Source: an uncultured Prevotellaceae bacterium (GTDB lineage: Bacteria > Bacteroidota > Bacteroidia > Bacteroidales > Bacteroidaceae). Taken from it: a stretch of DNA of 56,930 nt. The notes below the pieces were generated by a model, which was given only the letters and a program-made list of their open reading frames with translations, did not search any database and was not told the DNA's origin. Shown piece by piece: positions 34,040 to 42,300 of this stretch. The first letter of the stretch is position 1. Every line of letters begins with the position of its first letter. Where the stretch lies: NCBI GenBank assembly GCA_902771785.1, contig CACXYH010000014.1, positions 1 to 56,930 on the forward strand, given 5' to 3'. Both the position numbers and the translations under genes were made by a program.

Positions 34040-35596
34040 ATGGAGAAACTATTAGCACTATACAAGCAATGGAGTGGGGCAGAGCCCACCACCATGGAGC
34101 AGTTGCCGGGAGCAGGCAGCAATCGCCAGTACTACCGCTTTTGGGATGCTGAGGGGAAGAGTGTCATCGGCTGCATCGGTACCAGTCGCGACGAGAACCA
34201 TGCCTTCGTCTACCTGGCCCGCCACTTCGAGCGTCGGCAGCTGCCCGTTCCCCATGTGCTTGCCGTGAGCGACGACGAGCTGCGCTATCTGCAGCAGGAC
34301 CTTGGAACCGTTTCGCTCTTCGACGCCATTCGCGGAGGACGCGAGGCTGGAGGCCGATATACGCTGGCCGAGCAGGAACTCCTGAAACGCACGATCCGCC
34401 AGCTGCCCAATATCCAGTTGCGTGGAGCCCGCGAGCTCGACTTCTCGAACTGCTATCCGCAGCCTGCCTTCGACCAGGACTCCGTGCTCTTCGACCTGAA
34501 CTACTTCAAGTATTGCTTCCTCAAGGCTACCGAGCTCGACTTCCATGAGCTGAAGCTCGAGGCCGACTTCCGGCTGCTGGCCAAGGACCTGACTGCTGCC
34601 GGCGACGAGCAATGTTTCCTCTATCGCGACTTCCAGGCCCGCAATGTGATGCTCGTCCCTTCGCCCTCCGACTCTCTTCCTTCACCTCACTTCATCGACT
34701 TCCAAGGCGGCCGCCGCGGCCCTTACTACTACGATCTGGCTTCGTTCCTCTGGCAGGCCAGCGCCAAGTATCCCCACAAGCTGCGCCGTGAGCTGGTCTA
34801 TGAGTACTATAATGCGCTGAAACAGTACACCGAGGTGCCGTCGCCCCATCATTTTGTCGACCGTCTGCGCCTGTTCGTCCTCTTCCGCATCCTGCAGGTG
34901 CTGGGGGCTTATGGCTTCCGAGGCTACTTCGAGCGCAAGCAGCACTTCATCGACAGCATTCCCCCAGCCATTCACAATCTGCGCGAACTGATGCAGTCAA
35001 GCTCGTTCCCCTATCCTCATCTGATGGATGTGCTTCGCCGTCTCAGCGACCTGCCGCAGTTCCAGCAGATAGAGGCTACGGCCTCGCGTGCCGATGGCTA
35101 CAAGATAACCGAGAAGAATCCCTATAAACCCCATCCTAAGGACGGCCCTGCCACGTTCTCGAAGTACGACGCACAAGGCCCCTTGGTGGTCAAGGTCTTC
35201 AGCTTCAGCTATCGCAAGGGCATCCCTGAGGACGAGAGTGGCAATGGCGGAGGCTACGTGTTCGACTGCCGGAGCACCCACAACCCTGGCCGCTACGAAC
35301 CCTATAAGAAACTGACGGGCCTCGACGAGCCTGTCATCCGCTTCCTCGAGGACGATGGCGAAATCCTCACCTTCCTCGATAGCGTCTACCGGCTGGCCGA
35401 TGCCCATGTGCGCCGCTACATCCAGCGCGGCTTCACGTCGCTCATGTTCAGCTTCGGATGCACGGGCGGACAGCATCGCAGCGTCTATAGTGCTCAGCAT
35501 CTGGCCGAGCATCTGCACCAGAAGTTCGGCATCGAGGTGCGCATCTGCCACCGCGAGCAAGGCATCGAGCAGACGTTAAAAAACAACAAGGTATAA
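34040..35596 (+). CDS. AmgK-like sugar kinase fused to RapZ C-terminal domain
   Basis: 518 residues. The N-terminal 330 residues are an aminoglycoside-phosphotransferase-fold kinase (GAGSNRQYYRF near 24, catalytic YRDFQARNVM near 197, metal site IDFQGGRRGP near 217), like AmgK, which phosphorylates MurNAc at the anomeric carbon. Residues about 360-512 match the RapZ C-terminal domain (VFDCRSTHNPG, FGCTGGQHRSVYSAQHLAEH). In E. coli that domain senses glucosamine-6-phosphate. The next gene is MurU-like, giving the recycling pair MurNAc to MurNAc-1-P to UDP-MurNAc. In the Brenner motif the usual His is Tyr. Confidence 0.82.
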   Translation: MEKLLALYKQWSGAEPTTMEQLPGAGSNRQYYRFWDAEGKSVIGCIGTSRDENHAFVYLARHFERRQLPVPHVLAVSDDELRYLQQDLGTVSLFDAIRGGREAGGRYTLAEQELLKRTIRQLPNIQLRGARELDFSNCYPQPAFDQDSVLFDLNYFKYCFLKATELDFHELKLEADFRLLAKDLTAAGDEQCFLYRDFQARNVMLVPSPSDSLPSPHFIDFQGGRRGPYYYDLASFLWQASAKYPHKLRRELVYEYYNALKQYTEVPSPHHFVDRLRLFVLFRILQVLGAYGFRGYFERKQHFIDSIPPAIHNLRELMQSSSFPYPHLMDVLRRLSDLPQFQQIEATASRADGYKITEKNPYKPHPKDGPATFSKYDAQGPLVVKVFSFSYRKGIPEDESGNGGGYVFDCRSTHNPGRYEPYKKLTGLDEPVIRFLEDDGEILTFLDSVYRLADAHVRRYIQRGFTSLMFSFGCTGGQHRSVYSAQHLAEHLHQKFGIEVRICHREQGIEQTLKNNKV

Positions 35597-35598
35597 CA

Positions 35599-35633
35599 TT
35601 AATCTTTAATCTTTCATCTTTAATCTTTAATTT
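35599..35633. repeat. heptad repeat TTAATCT (five units)
   Basis: Five 7-bp units of TTAATCT/TTCATCT/TTAATTT lie between the fusion kinase stop and the next promoter. They resemble the A/T heptads at 11604-11800. Confidence 0.7.
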
Positions 35634-35638
35634 ATTTG

Positions 35639-35646
35639 TACCTTTG
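35639..35646 (+). promoter_or_regulatory. -7 element of the murU-like gene
   Basis: TACCTTTG, only 5 bp before the ATG at 35652. Confidence 0.6.
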
Positions 35647-35651
35647 CACCT

Positions 35652-36413
35652 ATGAAACAAGCAATGCTCTTTGCCGCAGGGCTGGGAACCCGGCTGAAAC
35701 CGCTGACCGACACGATGCCAAAGGCACTGGTGCCCGTAGCAGGACAGCCGTTGCTCTGGCATGTGGTCATGAAGCTGAAGGAGGCTGGCTTTGAACGCAT
35801 TGTGGTCAACGTGCATCATTTCGCCGATCAAATCATCGACTACCTGGCCGTCCAACATAACTTCGGCCTCGACATTCGCGTTAGCGACGAGCGCCAGCAG
35901 CTTTTAGAGACCGGTGGCGGTATCCGTAAGGCATTGCCGCTCTTCGATGCCGAAAGCCCTATCCTGATTCATAATGTCGACATTCTGAGCAACGTAGACC
36001 TTGCCCGGCTGTACGACGATGCCCTCCAGAGCCACGTCGACGCCCTGTTGCTGGTCAGCCGCCGGCAGACAAAGCGCTACTTGCTCTTCGACGACGAATA
36101 CATACTCGACGGCTGGACAAACATAGAGACTGGCGAGGTGAAGTCGCCCTACGCAGGTCTCGACCCCTCCGACCTGAAGCAGTTGGCCTTCTCGGGCATC
36201 CATGTGGTGGCTCCCTCGGTATTCCCATTGTTGCAGGACATGCCCGAGCGCTTCGGCATCATCGACTTCTATCTGAAGTATTGCCATCAGCGCGCTTTCC
36301 TGGGCTTCGAGAAAAAAGACCTCCGACTCATTGACGTGGGCAAGCTCGACACCCTCGGCGAGGCAGAACAATTCCTGCAGAGCCTGAATCAACAGCAGAC
36401 AATTCACAATTAA
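35652..36413 (+). CDS. sugar-1-phosphate nucleotidyltransferase (MurU-like)
   Basis: 253 residues. The signature FAAGLGTRLKPLTDTMPKAL lies at 7-26, followed by the second binding loop LETGGGIRKAL (about 84-94), metal-site HNVDIL (about 107-112) and LAFSGIHVV. The closest functional match is MurNAc-1-phosphate uridylyltransferase (MurU), which makes UDP-MurNAc from recycled MurNAc. The call rests mainly on the neighbour, the AmgK-like kinase. It has its own promoter in addition to possible readthrough. guaA starts 12 bp downstream. Confidence 0.8.
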   Translation: MKQAMLFAAGLGTRLKPLTDTMPKALVPVAGQPLLWHVVMKLKEAGFERIVVNVHHFADQIIDYLAVQHNFGLDIRVSDERQQLLETGGGIRKALPLFDAESPILIHNVDILSNVDLARLYDDALQSHVDALLLVSRRQTKRYLLFDDEYILDGWTNIETGEVKSPYAGLDPSDLKQLAFSGIHVVAPSVFPLLQDMPERFGIIDFYLKYCHQRAFLGFEKKDLRLIDVGKLDTLGEAEQFLQSLNQQQTIHN

Positions 36414-36425
36414 ATCAATCATAGT

Positions 36426-38060
36426 ATGCAACAGAAGATTATTATTTTGGACTTCGGCTCGCAGACGACTCAGCTCATTGGTCGCCGCGTTCGCGAGTTG
36501 GACACCTTCTGCGAAATCCTTCCCTACAACAAGTTTCCCAAGGACGATCCTTCGGTGATTGGCGTCATCCTCTCGGGGTCGCCCTACAGCGTTCACGACC
36601 CAGAGGCCTTCAAGGTCGACCTGACGCAGTTCGTGGGCCGCTTGCCTGTGCTGGGCATCTGCTATGGTGCGCAGTTCATCAGCCACACCCTGGGCGGACG
36701 TGTAGAGAAAGCCGACAGTCGTGAGTACGGACGTGCTAACCTTGAGACGGTCGACACGACGAACCCCCTGTTCAAGGGCTTCGAACAGCATTCGCAGGTT
36801 TGGATGTCGCATGGCGACACCATCACCGCCATCCCCGAAGGCTTTGAGGTCATCGGCAGTACCAAGGATGTGACGAATGCCGCCTTCTGGACTCCCTCCC
36901 TCGGGAGGGCTGGGGAGGGGTCAGCACCAATATTTGCCGTTCAGTTCCATCCTGAAGTGTTCCACACCGTGCAGGGCACGCAGCTCTTGAAAAACTTCGT
37001 GGTCGACATCTGCGGAAGTCGTCAGGAGTGGAGTGCCGCTTCGTTTGTCGATTCTACCGTAGCTGAGCTGAAGCAGCAGCTGGGCAACGACCGTGTCATT
37101 CTCGGACTCTCGGGTGGTGTCGACTCGTCGGTAGCTGCCGTTCTGCTCAATCGTGCCATTGGCGACCGCCTCACTTGTATCTTCGTAGACCATGGTATGC
37201 TGCGCAAGAACGAGTTTACGCAGGTAATGGAAGACTACAAGGTGCTGGGTCTGAATGTGATTGGCGTCGACGCATCCGATAAATTCTTCGCCGACCTTGC
37301 CGGCGTTACCGAGCCCGAGCAGAAGCGCAAGATTATCGGTCGCGATTTCATTGAGGTGTTCAATGCTGAAGCCAAGAAGATCACCGACGCCCGCTGGCTT
37401 GCTCAGGGCACGATCTATCCCGACCGCATTGAGAGCCTGAACATTACAGGCAAGGTGATTAAGAGCCATCACAACGTGGGCGGTCTGCCTAAGGAGATGC
37501 ACCTGCAGCTGTGCGAACCGCTGAAGTGGCTCTTCAAGGACGAGGTGCGCCGCGTGGGACGTCAGCTGGGCATGCCCGAACATCTGATTACGCGTCATCC
37601 CTTCCCCGGCCCCGGCTTGGCTGTCCGCATCCTTGGTGACATTACCCGCGAGAAAGTGCGCATCCTGCAAGATGCCGACGACATCTATATCCGTGGCCTG
37701 CGCGACTACAAGGTGAAGCTTTCTGGCGAGGAAGCCCGCAAAGTGCTGGCCGCCGGCGTACCTGCCGACATGAGCAACGGCGAAATCGAAGTGTCGCTCT
37801 ACGACCAAATCTGGCAGGCAGGCGCCATCCTGCTGTCCACCGTCCGCTCTGTAGGCGTGATGGGCGACGAGCGTACCTATGAGAACCCTGTAGCTTTGCG
37901 TGCCGTCACCTCGACCGACGCCATGACTGCCGACTGGGCCCACCTGCCCTACGACTTCATGGCCAAGGTGTCGAACGAGATTATCAATAAAGTGCGTGGC
38001 GTCAATCGCGTCTGCTACGACATCTCCTCGAAGCCACCCGCAACGATTGAGTGGGAGTAA
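36426..38060 (+). CDS. guaA: GMP synthase (glutamine-hydrolysing), with a short insertion
   Basis: 544 residues. The glutaminase domain has GICYGAQ (nucleophile Cys near 79) and VQFHPEV. The ATP-pyrophosphatase domain has the PP-loop [16 protein letters not shown] (about 224-239), and the C-terminal dimerisation domain ends PPATIEWE. It converts XMP to GMP. Residues about 156-166 ([11 protein letters not shown]) are an extra stretch just before the FAVQFHPE strand and are encoded by a G/C-rich palindrome (36891-36922). The frame is kept and all catalytic motifs are intact, so the enzyme is probably active. Confidence 0.95.
   Translation: MQQKIIILDFGSQTTQLIGRRVRELDTFCEILPYNKFPKDDPSVIGVILSGSPYSVHDPEAFKVDLTQFVGRLPVLGICYGAQFISHTLGGRVEKADSREYGRANLETVDTTNPLFKGFEQHSQVWMSHGDTITAIPEGFEVIGSTKDVTNAAFWTPSLGRAGEGSAPIFAVQFHPEVFHTVQGTQLLKNFVVDICGSRQEWSAASFVDSTVAELKQQLGNDRVILGLSGGVDSSVAAVLLNRAIGDRLTCIFVDHGMLRKNEFTQVMEDYKVLGLNVIGVDASDKFFADLAGVTEPEQKRKIIGRDFIEVFNAEAKKITDARWLAQGTIYPDRIESLNITGKVIKSHHNVGGLPKEMHLQLCEPLKWLFKDEVRRVGRQLGMPEHLITRHPFPGPGLAVRILGDITREKVRILQDADDIYIRGLRDYKVKLSGEEARKVLAAGVPADMSNGEIEVSLYDQIWQAGAILLSTVRSVGVMGDERTYENPVALRAVTSTDAMTADWAHLPYDFMAKVSNEIINKVRGVNRVCYDISSKPPATIEWE
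36891..36922. repeat. palindromic insertion inside guaA
   Basis: About 32 bp of purine/pyrimidine-biased sequence with CCCTCCC-TC-GGGAGGG followed by CTGGGGAGGGG, quite unlike the surrounding codons. It reads through in frame as about 11 residues. Confidence 0.6.
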
Positions 38061-38084
38061 TGCCGTAAACGCTCCATATTTTTT

Positions 38085-38564
38085 TTTCGTGAAAATATCT
38101 GTCACTCTGTCACCAAACAGGCGTAATTCGTTGGATGATAGGATGTTTGGTTGGTGACAGATGTGGTGACAGATAGGGTGATAGATGTATGATAATCTGT
38201 CACCCTATGCATTTTACCCCATTTTTTGCGTGTTTTTCTCGCGACAGAGGTAGGTGCATGCTTCAGCAAAGCACGCTGGAAAGCCAGTTTTTGCAGCAGA
38301 ATCCATCGGTTTCCACGTCGGAAACCAGTGGTTTCCTGCGGAGAAACCGATGGATTCCGACGTGGAAACCGATGGGATACGGTGCGGAATATGGTGACCA
38401 GCCGTGATGGCTGCGATGGCAAAATGGATGGGCTTGGGCGCATAAAACGCTGAAATCCTACACTCTATCACCCTATCTGTCACCACATCTGTCACCAACT
38501 AAACCATCTCTACGCCAGTTAGTTAGGTCGATTTGGTGACAGAGTGACAGATATTTTCACGAAA
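38085..38564. repeat. 480-bp symmetrical inverted-repeat element
   Basis: A perfect 33-bp inverted repeat (38085-38117, 38532-38564) encloses, after 33 bp on each side, a second perfect 35-bp pair (38151-38185, 38464-38498). The inner pair consists of 12-bp direct units GGTGACAGATGT / GGTGACAGATAG / GGTGATAGA. Another inverted TGTCACC copy lies near 38197. The middle holds the 22-bp array 3. There is no ORF and no clear target duplication. It fills the guaA to FNT gap. Confidence 0.85.
38279..38410. repeat. 22-bp tandem repeat array 3
   Basis: Units of 22 bp begin at 38301, 38323, 38345 and 38367, with weaker ones at 38279 and 38389. Each contains GGTTTCC or a variant and, 12 bp on, GGAAACC, forming an internal dyad. 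The phrase CGATGGGAT is shared with array 1 in the same register. Confidence 0.85.
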
Positions 38565-38651
38565 TTTTTTCTGGTATTGTTTGAGGGGACTCCTCAAACG
38601 GGTGTGACTTTATGCAGAAAGTGGTGAGCTTACGATAAAAACACAATAATT

Positions 38652-38682
38652 AAGCCGAAAGTTTTGTGCTTTCGGCTTTTTT
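38652..38682 (+). terminator. intrinsic terminator before the FNT gene
   Basis: Perfect 10-bp stem AAGCCGAAAG/CTTTCGGCTT (38652-38661, 38669-38678) with six T. It would stop RNA coming from guaA or the inverted-repeat element. Confidence 0.8.
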
Positions 38683-38685
38683 GTA

Positions 38686-38693
38686 TAACTTTG
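38686..38693 (+). promoter_or_regulatory. -7 element of the FNT-like gene
   Basis: TAACTTTG ends 5 bp before the ATG at 38699, right behind the terminator T-run. Confidence 0.65.
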
Positions 38694-38698
38694 CAACC

Positions 38699-39298
38699 AT
38701 GGAACATTTGCGAACAACTTTTCCGCTGGCGATATTGGCCGGCATCTGTATTTCTATCGGCTGCGTCGTCAACTTGCGGGTAGGTGGTGTGGCTGGTGCT
38801 GTACTCTTTGCTTTCGGACTGACGACCGTTGTCTATTACGGGCTGAAACTCTATACAGGAACGGCAGGCTTCATTCGCCGGCACGGCGATTGGGGTATGC
38901 TGGCCTGGGTGCTGGCAGGCAATATAGTGGGCTGCTGGCTTTTCGCCCTGCTCATTGGCTATGCGCAGCCCGACTGCATCGCTCCGGCTTCGGCCATCCT
39001 CGACGGGCGCATCTCGAAAGGTCCGCTGGCCTGCTTCCTGCTCGCCATCGGCTGCGGCTTTATCATGACGACGGCCGTGGAGTTTGCCCGCAAGGGAAAG
39101 ATGCTGCCGCTGCTGCTCGGTGTGCCGGTGTTCATCCTCTGCGGCTTTGCTCATAGCATTGCCGATGCATTCTACTTCCTCGTCAGCCCGACGTCGCAGC
39201 TGCTGCAGCCAATGGTGCTGGCTATTTACGTGAGCGAGGTGCTGGGCAACTTCGTGGGCTGTAACCTCTACCGATGGGTGGCACCTCAACAAGACTGA
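38699..39298 (+). CDS. formate/nitrite transporter-like membrane protein
   Basis: 199 residues from ATG 38699. About six membrane helices are visible, with glycine-rich segments typical of the FNT family (GICISIGCVVNLRVGG, NIVGCWLFALLIGY, FAHSIADAFYF, SEVLGNFVGCNL). It would be a pentameric channel for formate, nitrite or a similar small anion. At 199 residues it is shorter than E. coli FocA (about 285), lacking terminal extensions. The promoter sits 5 bp before the start codon, so the transcript would be almost leaderless. Confidence 0.7.
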   Translation: MEHLRTTFPLAILAGICISIGCVVNLRVGGVAGAVLFAFGLTTVVYYGLKLYTGTAGFIRRHGDWGMLAWVLAGNIVGCWLFALLIGYAQPDCIAPASAILDGRISKGPLACFLLAIGCGFIMTTAVEFARKGKMLPLLLGVPVFILCGFAHSIADAFYFLVSPTSQLLQPMVLAIYVSEVLGNFVGCNLYRWVAPQQD

Positions 39299-39343
39299 GT
39301 TTACGTTACTAACTTTTACTTATATTACTATAACTAAAAAACT

Positions 39344-42300
39344 ATGAAACACCTGTTCTCATTGTTGGTCTTTGTACTGACTATGCTTTCACTTCATGCT
39401 GAGCCGATTACGCGTGAGCAGGCACAGAAGAAGGCGGAAGAGTTTATGAAAAGCCGGAATAACTATCGTAGGCTGGCGCCCGTCACCAACCAGCGCAAAC
39501 TGGCTCCGGGGCGTCGTAATGCACCACTTGCGGCGACCAGTGAATACTATGTATTTAATAAAGGTACGCGCGAGGGCTTTGTTATCGTGTCGGGCGACGA
39601 CCAGACAACGCCGGTTCTGGGCTATTGTGACGAAGGAGAGTTCAACTACGCAGAGCTTCCTCCTAACATGCAGGAATGGCTTGATGGCTATGAACGTCAG
39701 ATAGCTGTGATACAGCAGGGTGCTCCCTACGTGGGCGATGCTGTTCCCACTCACCCGAAGGTGGCACAGCTGATGAAAAGTAAGTGGAGTCAGGGCAATC
39801 CTTATAATCTGACCTGTCCCATGTACTTCTCGCTGGGGCGTTCGGTGACTGGTTGCGTGGCTACGGCCATGGCCCAGATCCTGTACTATAATCGCGAGAA
39901 ATCGGTTTCGGAGACGACGGCTGCCATGCCGGCCTACGAGACTTGGAACTCGCATGAGACCTATGGAAAGTTGCATGTGGAAGGTATTCCTGAAGGTGCA
40001 CCCATTGACTGGGAGAACATGAAGGATGAATATGGCGGCAGTGCTACCGACAAGCAGAAGCTGGCCGTGGCCGACCTGATGCACTATTGTGGTGTTGCCG
40101 TGAAGATGGGCTATTCCAACTCCTCGTCGGGTGCACAGTCGCACGATGCCTATCTGGCTTTCGGCAAGTACTTCGGCTATGGCTCTTCTGTGCGCTACGT
40201 GAGCTATTCCACCGTGTCGAGCGACGTGGAGTGGGACAGAATCGTGTATGCCGACATTGCTGAAGGCCGTCCTGTCTATGTGAGCGGTTCTAACAGTAGC
40301 GCCGGTCATGCTTTCGTGGCCGATGGCTACGACGGCAACCTGCGTTATCACATCAACTGGGGTTGGGGCGGCACCAGCGACGGCTACTATCTGCTCACTC
40401 AGCTGACGCCTGGCCAGCAGGGTATCGGCGGCAGTAACGACGGTTATAACGACTATCGCGAAATTATTGTGGGCATTGAGCCTGAGAACTATGGCGAGAA
40501 GGCCATGAGTTTTGCCGATGCTACGGTGAAAAGCATCTGTCTGGCCAACTTTGATGCCAATGGCGACGGCAAACTCACTTATGGTGAGGCTGCTGCCGTG
40601 ACTGACTTGGGCACCGTGTTTAAAGGCACGGGCATCAAGACCTTCAAGGAGCTCTACTACTTTACGGCTGTCAAGACGCTGCCCGACGATGCCTTCAATG
40701 GCTGTTCGCAGTTGACCAATATCCGGCTGCCGAAGGAAATCCTGTCGATTGGCGCTCGTTCGCTGAAAGGCTGCTCGAAGTTATCGCGCCTGGACATGCC
40801 TAATCATGTGAAGACCATTGGTGCTGAGGCCTTTGCCGGTTGCTCGCTGCTGACAACAATCACGCTGCCCGACGAGTTGCCGGAACTCTGTGATGGCGTG
40901 TTTGCCAAGAGCGGTATCACTACAATTTCGCTGCCTATCACAGTGGCGACTATTGGTGCTGAGGCCTTTGCTGACTGTCCGAAGCTGACAAATGTTGAGG
41001 TGAAAACCTTCCTGCCGGCAAATATCAAACTGAACGCTACGGCTTTCTCTGGCACCGATCTCTCGAAGGCTACGCTCAACTGCATGCAGGGCACGAAGGC
41101 ATACTTCTCGACAGCCGACGTTTGGAAAGAGTTTGGAACGATTGTTGAGAAGCGTGAAATATCGGCCGGCAATTTCGCCGACCTCGAAGTCGGAAAGACT
41201 TACTACCTCTATCATGTAGGTACGGGACAGTACCTGACGAAGGGCGAAGCATGGGGAACACAGGCTGTTGTAGGCAGCGAGCCGATGCGCTTCACCGTGA
41301 GCCGCCGTGCAACGATGCCCGAGGGCGTTTACTACCTGACGTCAGACGATACGGGCAAGGATGGAAAATACTTGTTCCGCACTTCGACCGATAGCAATGT
41401 GGGAACAGGGATTATTGCCTCGTTCGTGGATGGTAGCGAACTAACTGCCAATGCCTACTGGCGTATACAGTCGGCGGGCGACAAGGTGTTCACCATTCAG
41501 ATACCTGCTGGCGGTAGCGGCTACGCAGAGGGTAAGTTCTGGGGCGTGCAGACCGACCATCGGAGCAATGCCGCATCGCCCACCTACGGCGTCTATGCCG
41601 ACATTGTCTATGCCGACCATCCCACCAATTGCCAGTGGCGTTTTGTGCTTTACGATGAAACAGAGGTGAAGAAATTCAAGAATGCACAGGTATTGGGTAA
41701 CCTGCTCGTCATGGCCAAGGACAGGAGACTGAAAACGGAGATCGAGCAGGCGGTGTACGACAACCTGCAGAGCACAGCCGACGAACTGCGCAGTGCTCAG
41801 CGCTCGTTGCGTAAGAAGTTGAATTTCATCGACTTTGCCGATGATTATGTAGGACAGGTGTGCGTGTCGCTCTTCGATATAGATACTGACGGCGAACTGA
41901 GCTACAGTGAGGCTGCCAAGGTGAACGATCTGGGCTGGATGTTCTATAGCTACTTCTACGGAAAGACTACACTTGTAAGCTTCGACGAGCTGCAATACTT
42001 CACCAGCGTTCCCTCAGTCTACGGCAACACCTTCGAAGGATGTACCAATCTGGAGTCGGTCGTATTGCCCAAGAACCTCACGCATCTTTATTACAGAGCG
42101 TTCCTTGGCTGCAAGAAACTGCAGGAAATCAGCATTCCTGAGTTTGTCAACACGATTGGCGACGACTGCTTCAACGGATGCTCGGCCATTCGCACGGTGA
42201 CTTGCTTCAATCCTAATCCTGCCAATATCTCACTGGGTGGAAACGTCTTTGCGGGCGTTCCCTTGAAGGAGTGTACGCTCCGTGTGCCCTTCGGCACCAA

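Noticed and set aside
38189-38407. Small ORFs within the 22-bp array region
   Set aside because: They read through repeats whose length is not a multiple of three, exist on both strands, and show no ribosome-binding or family signal.
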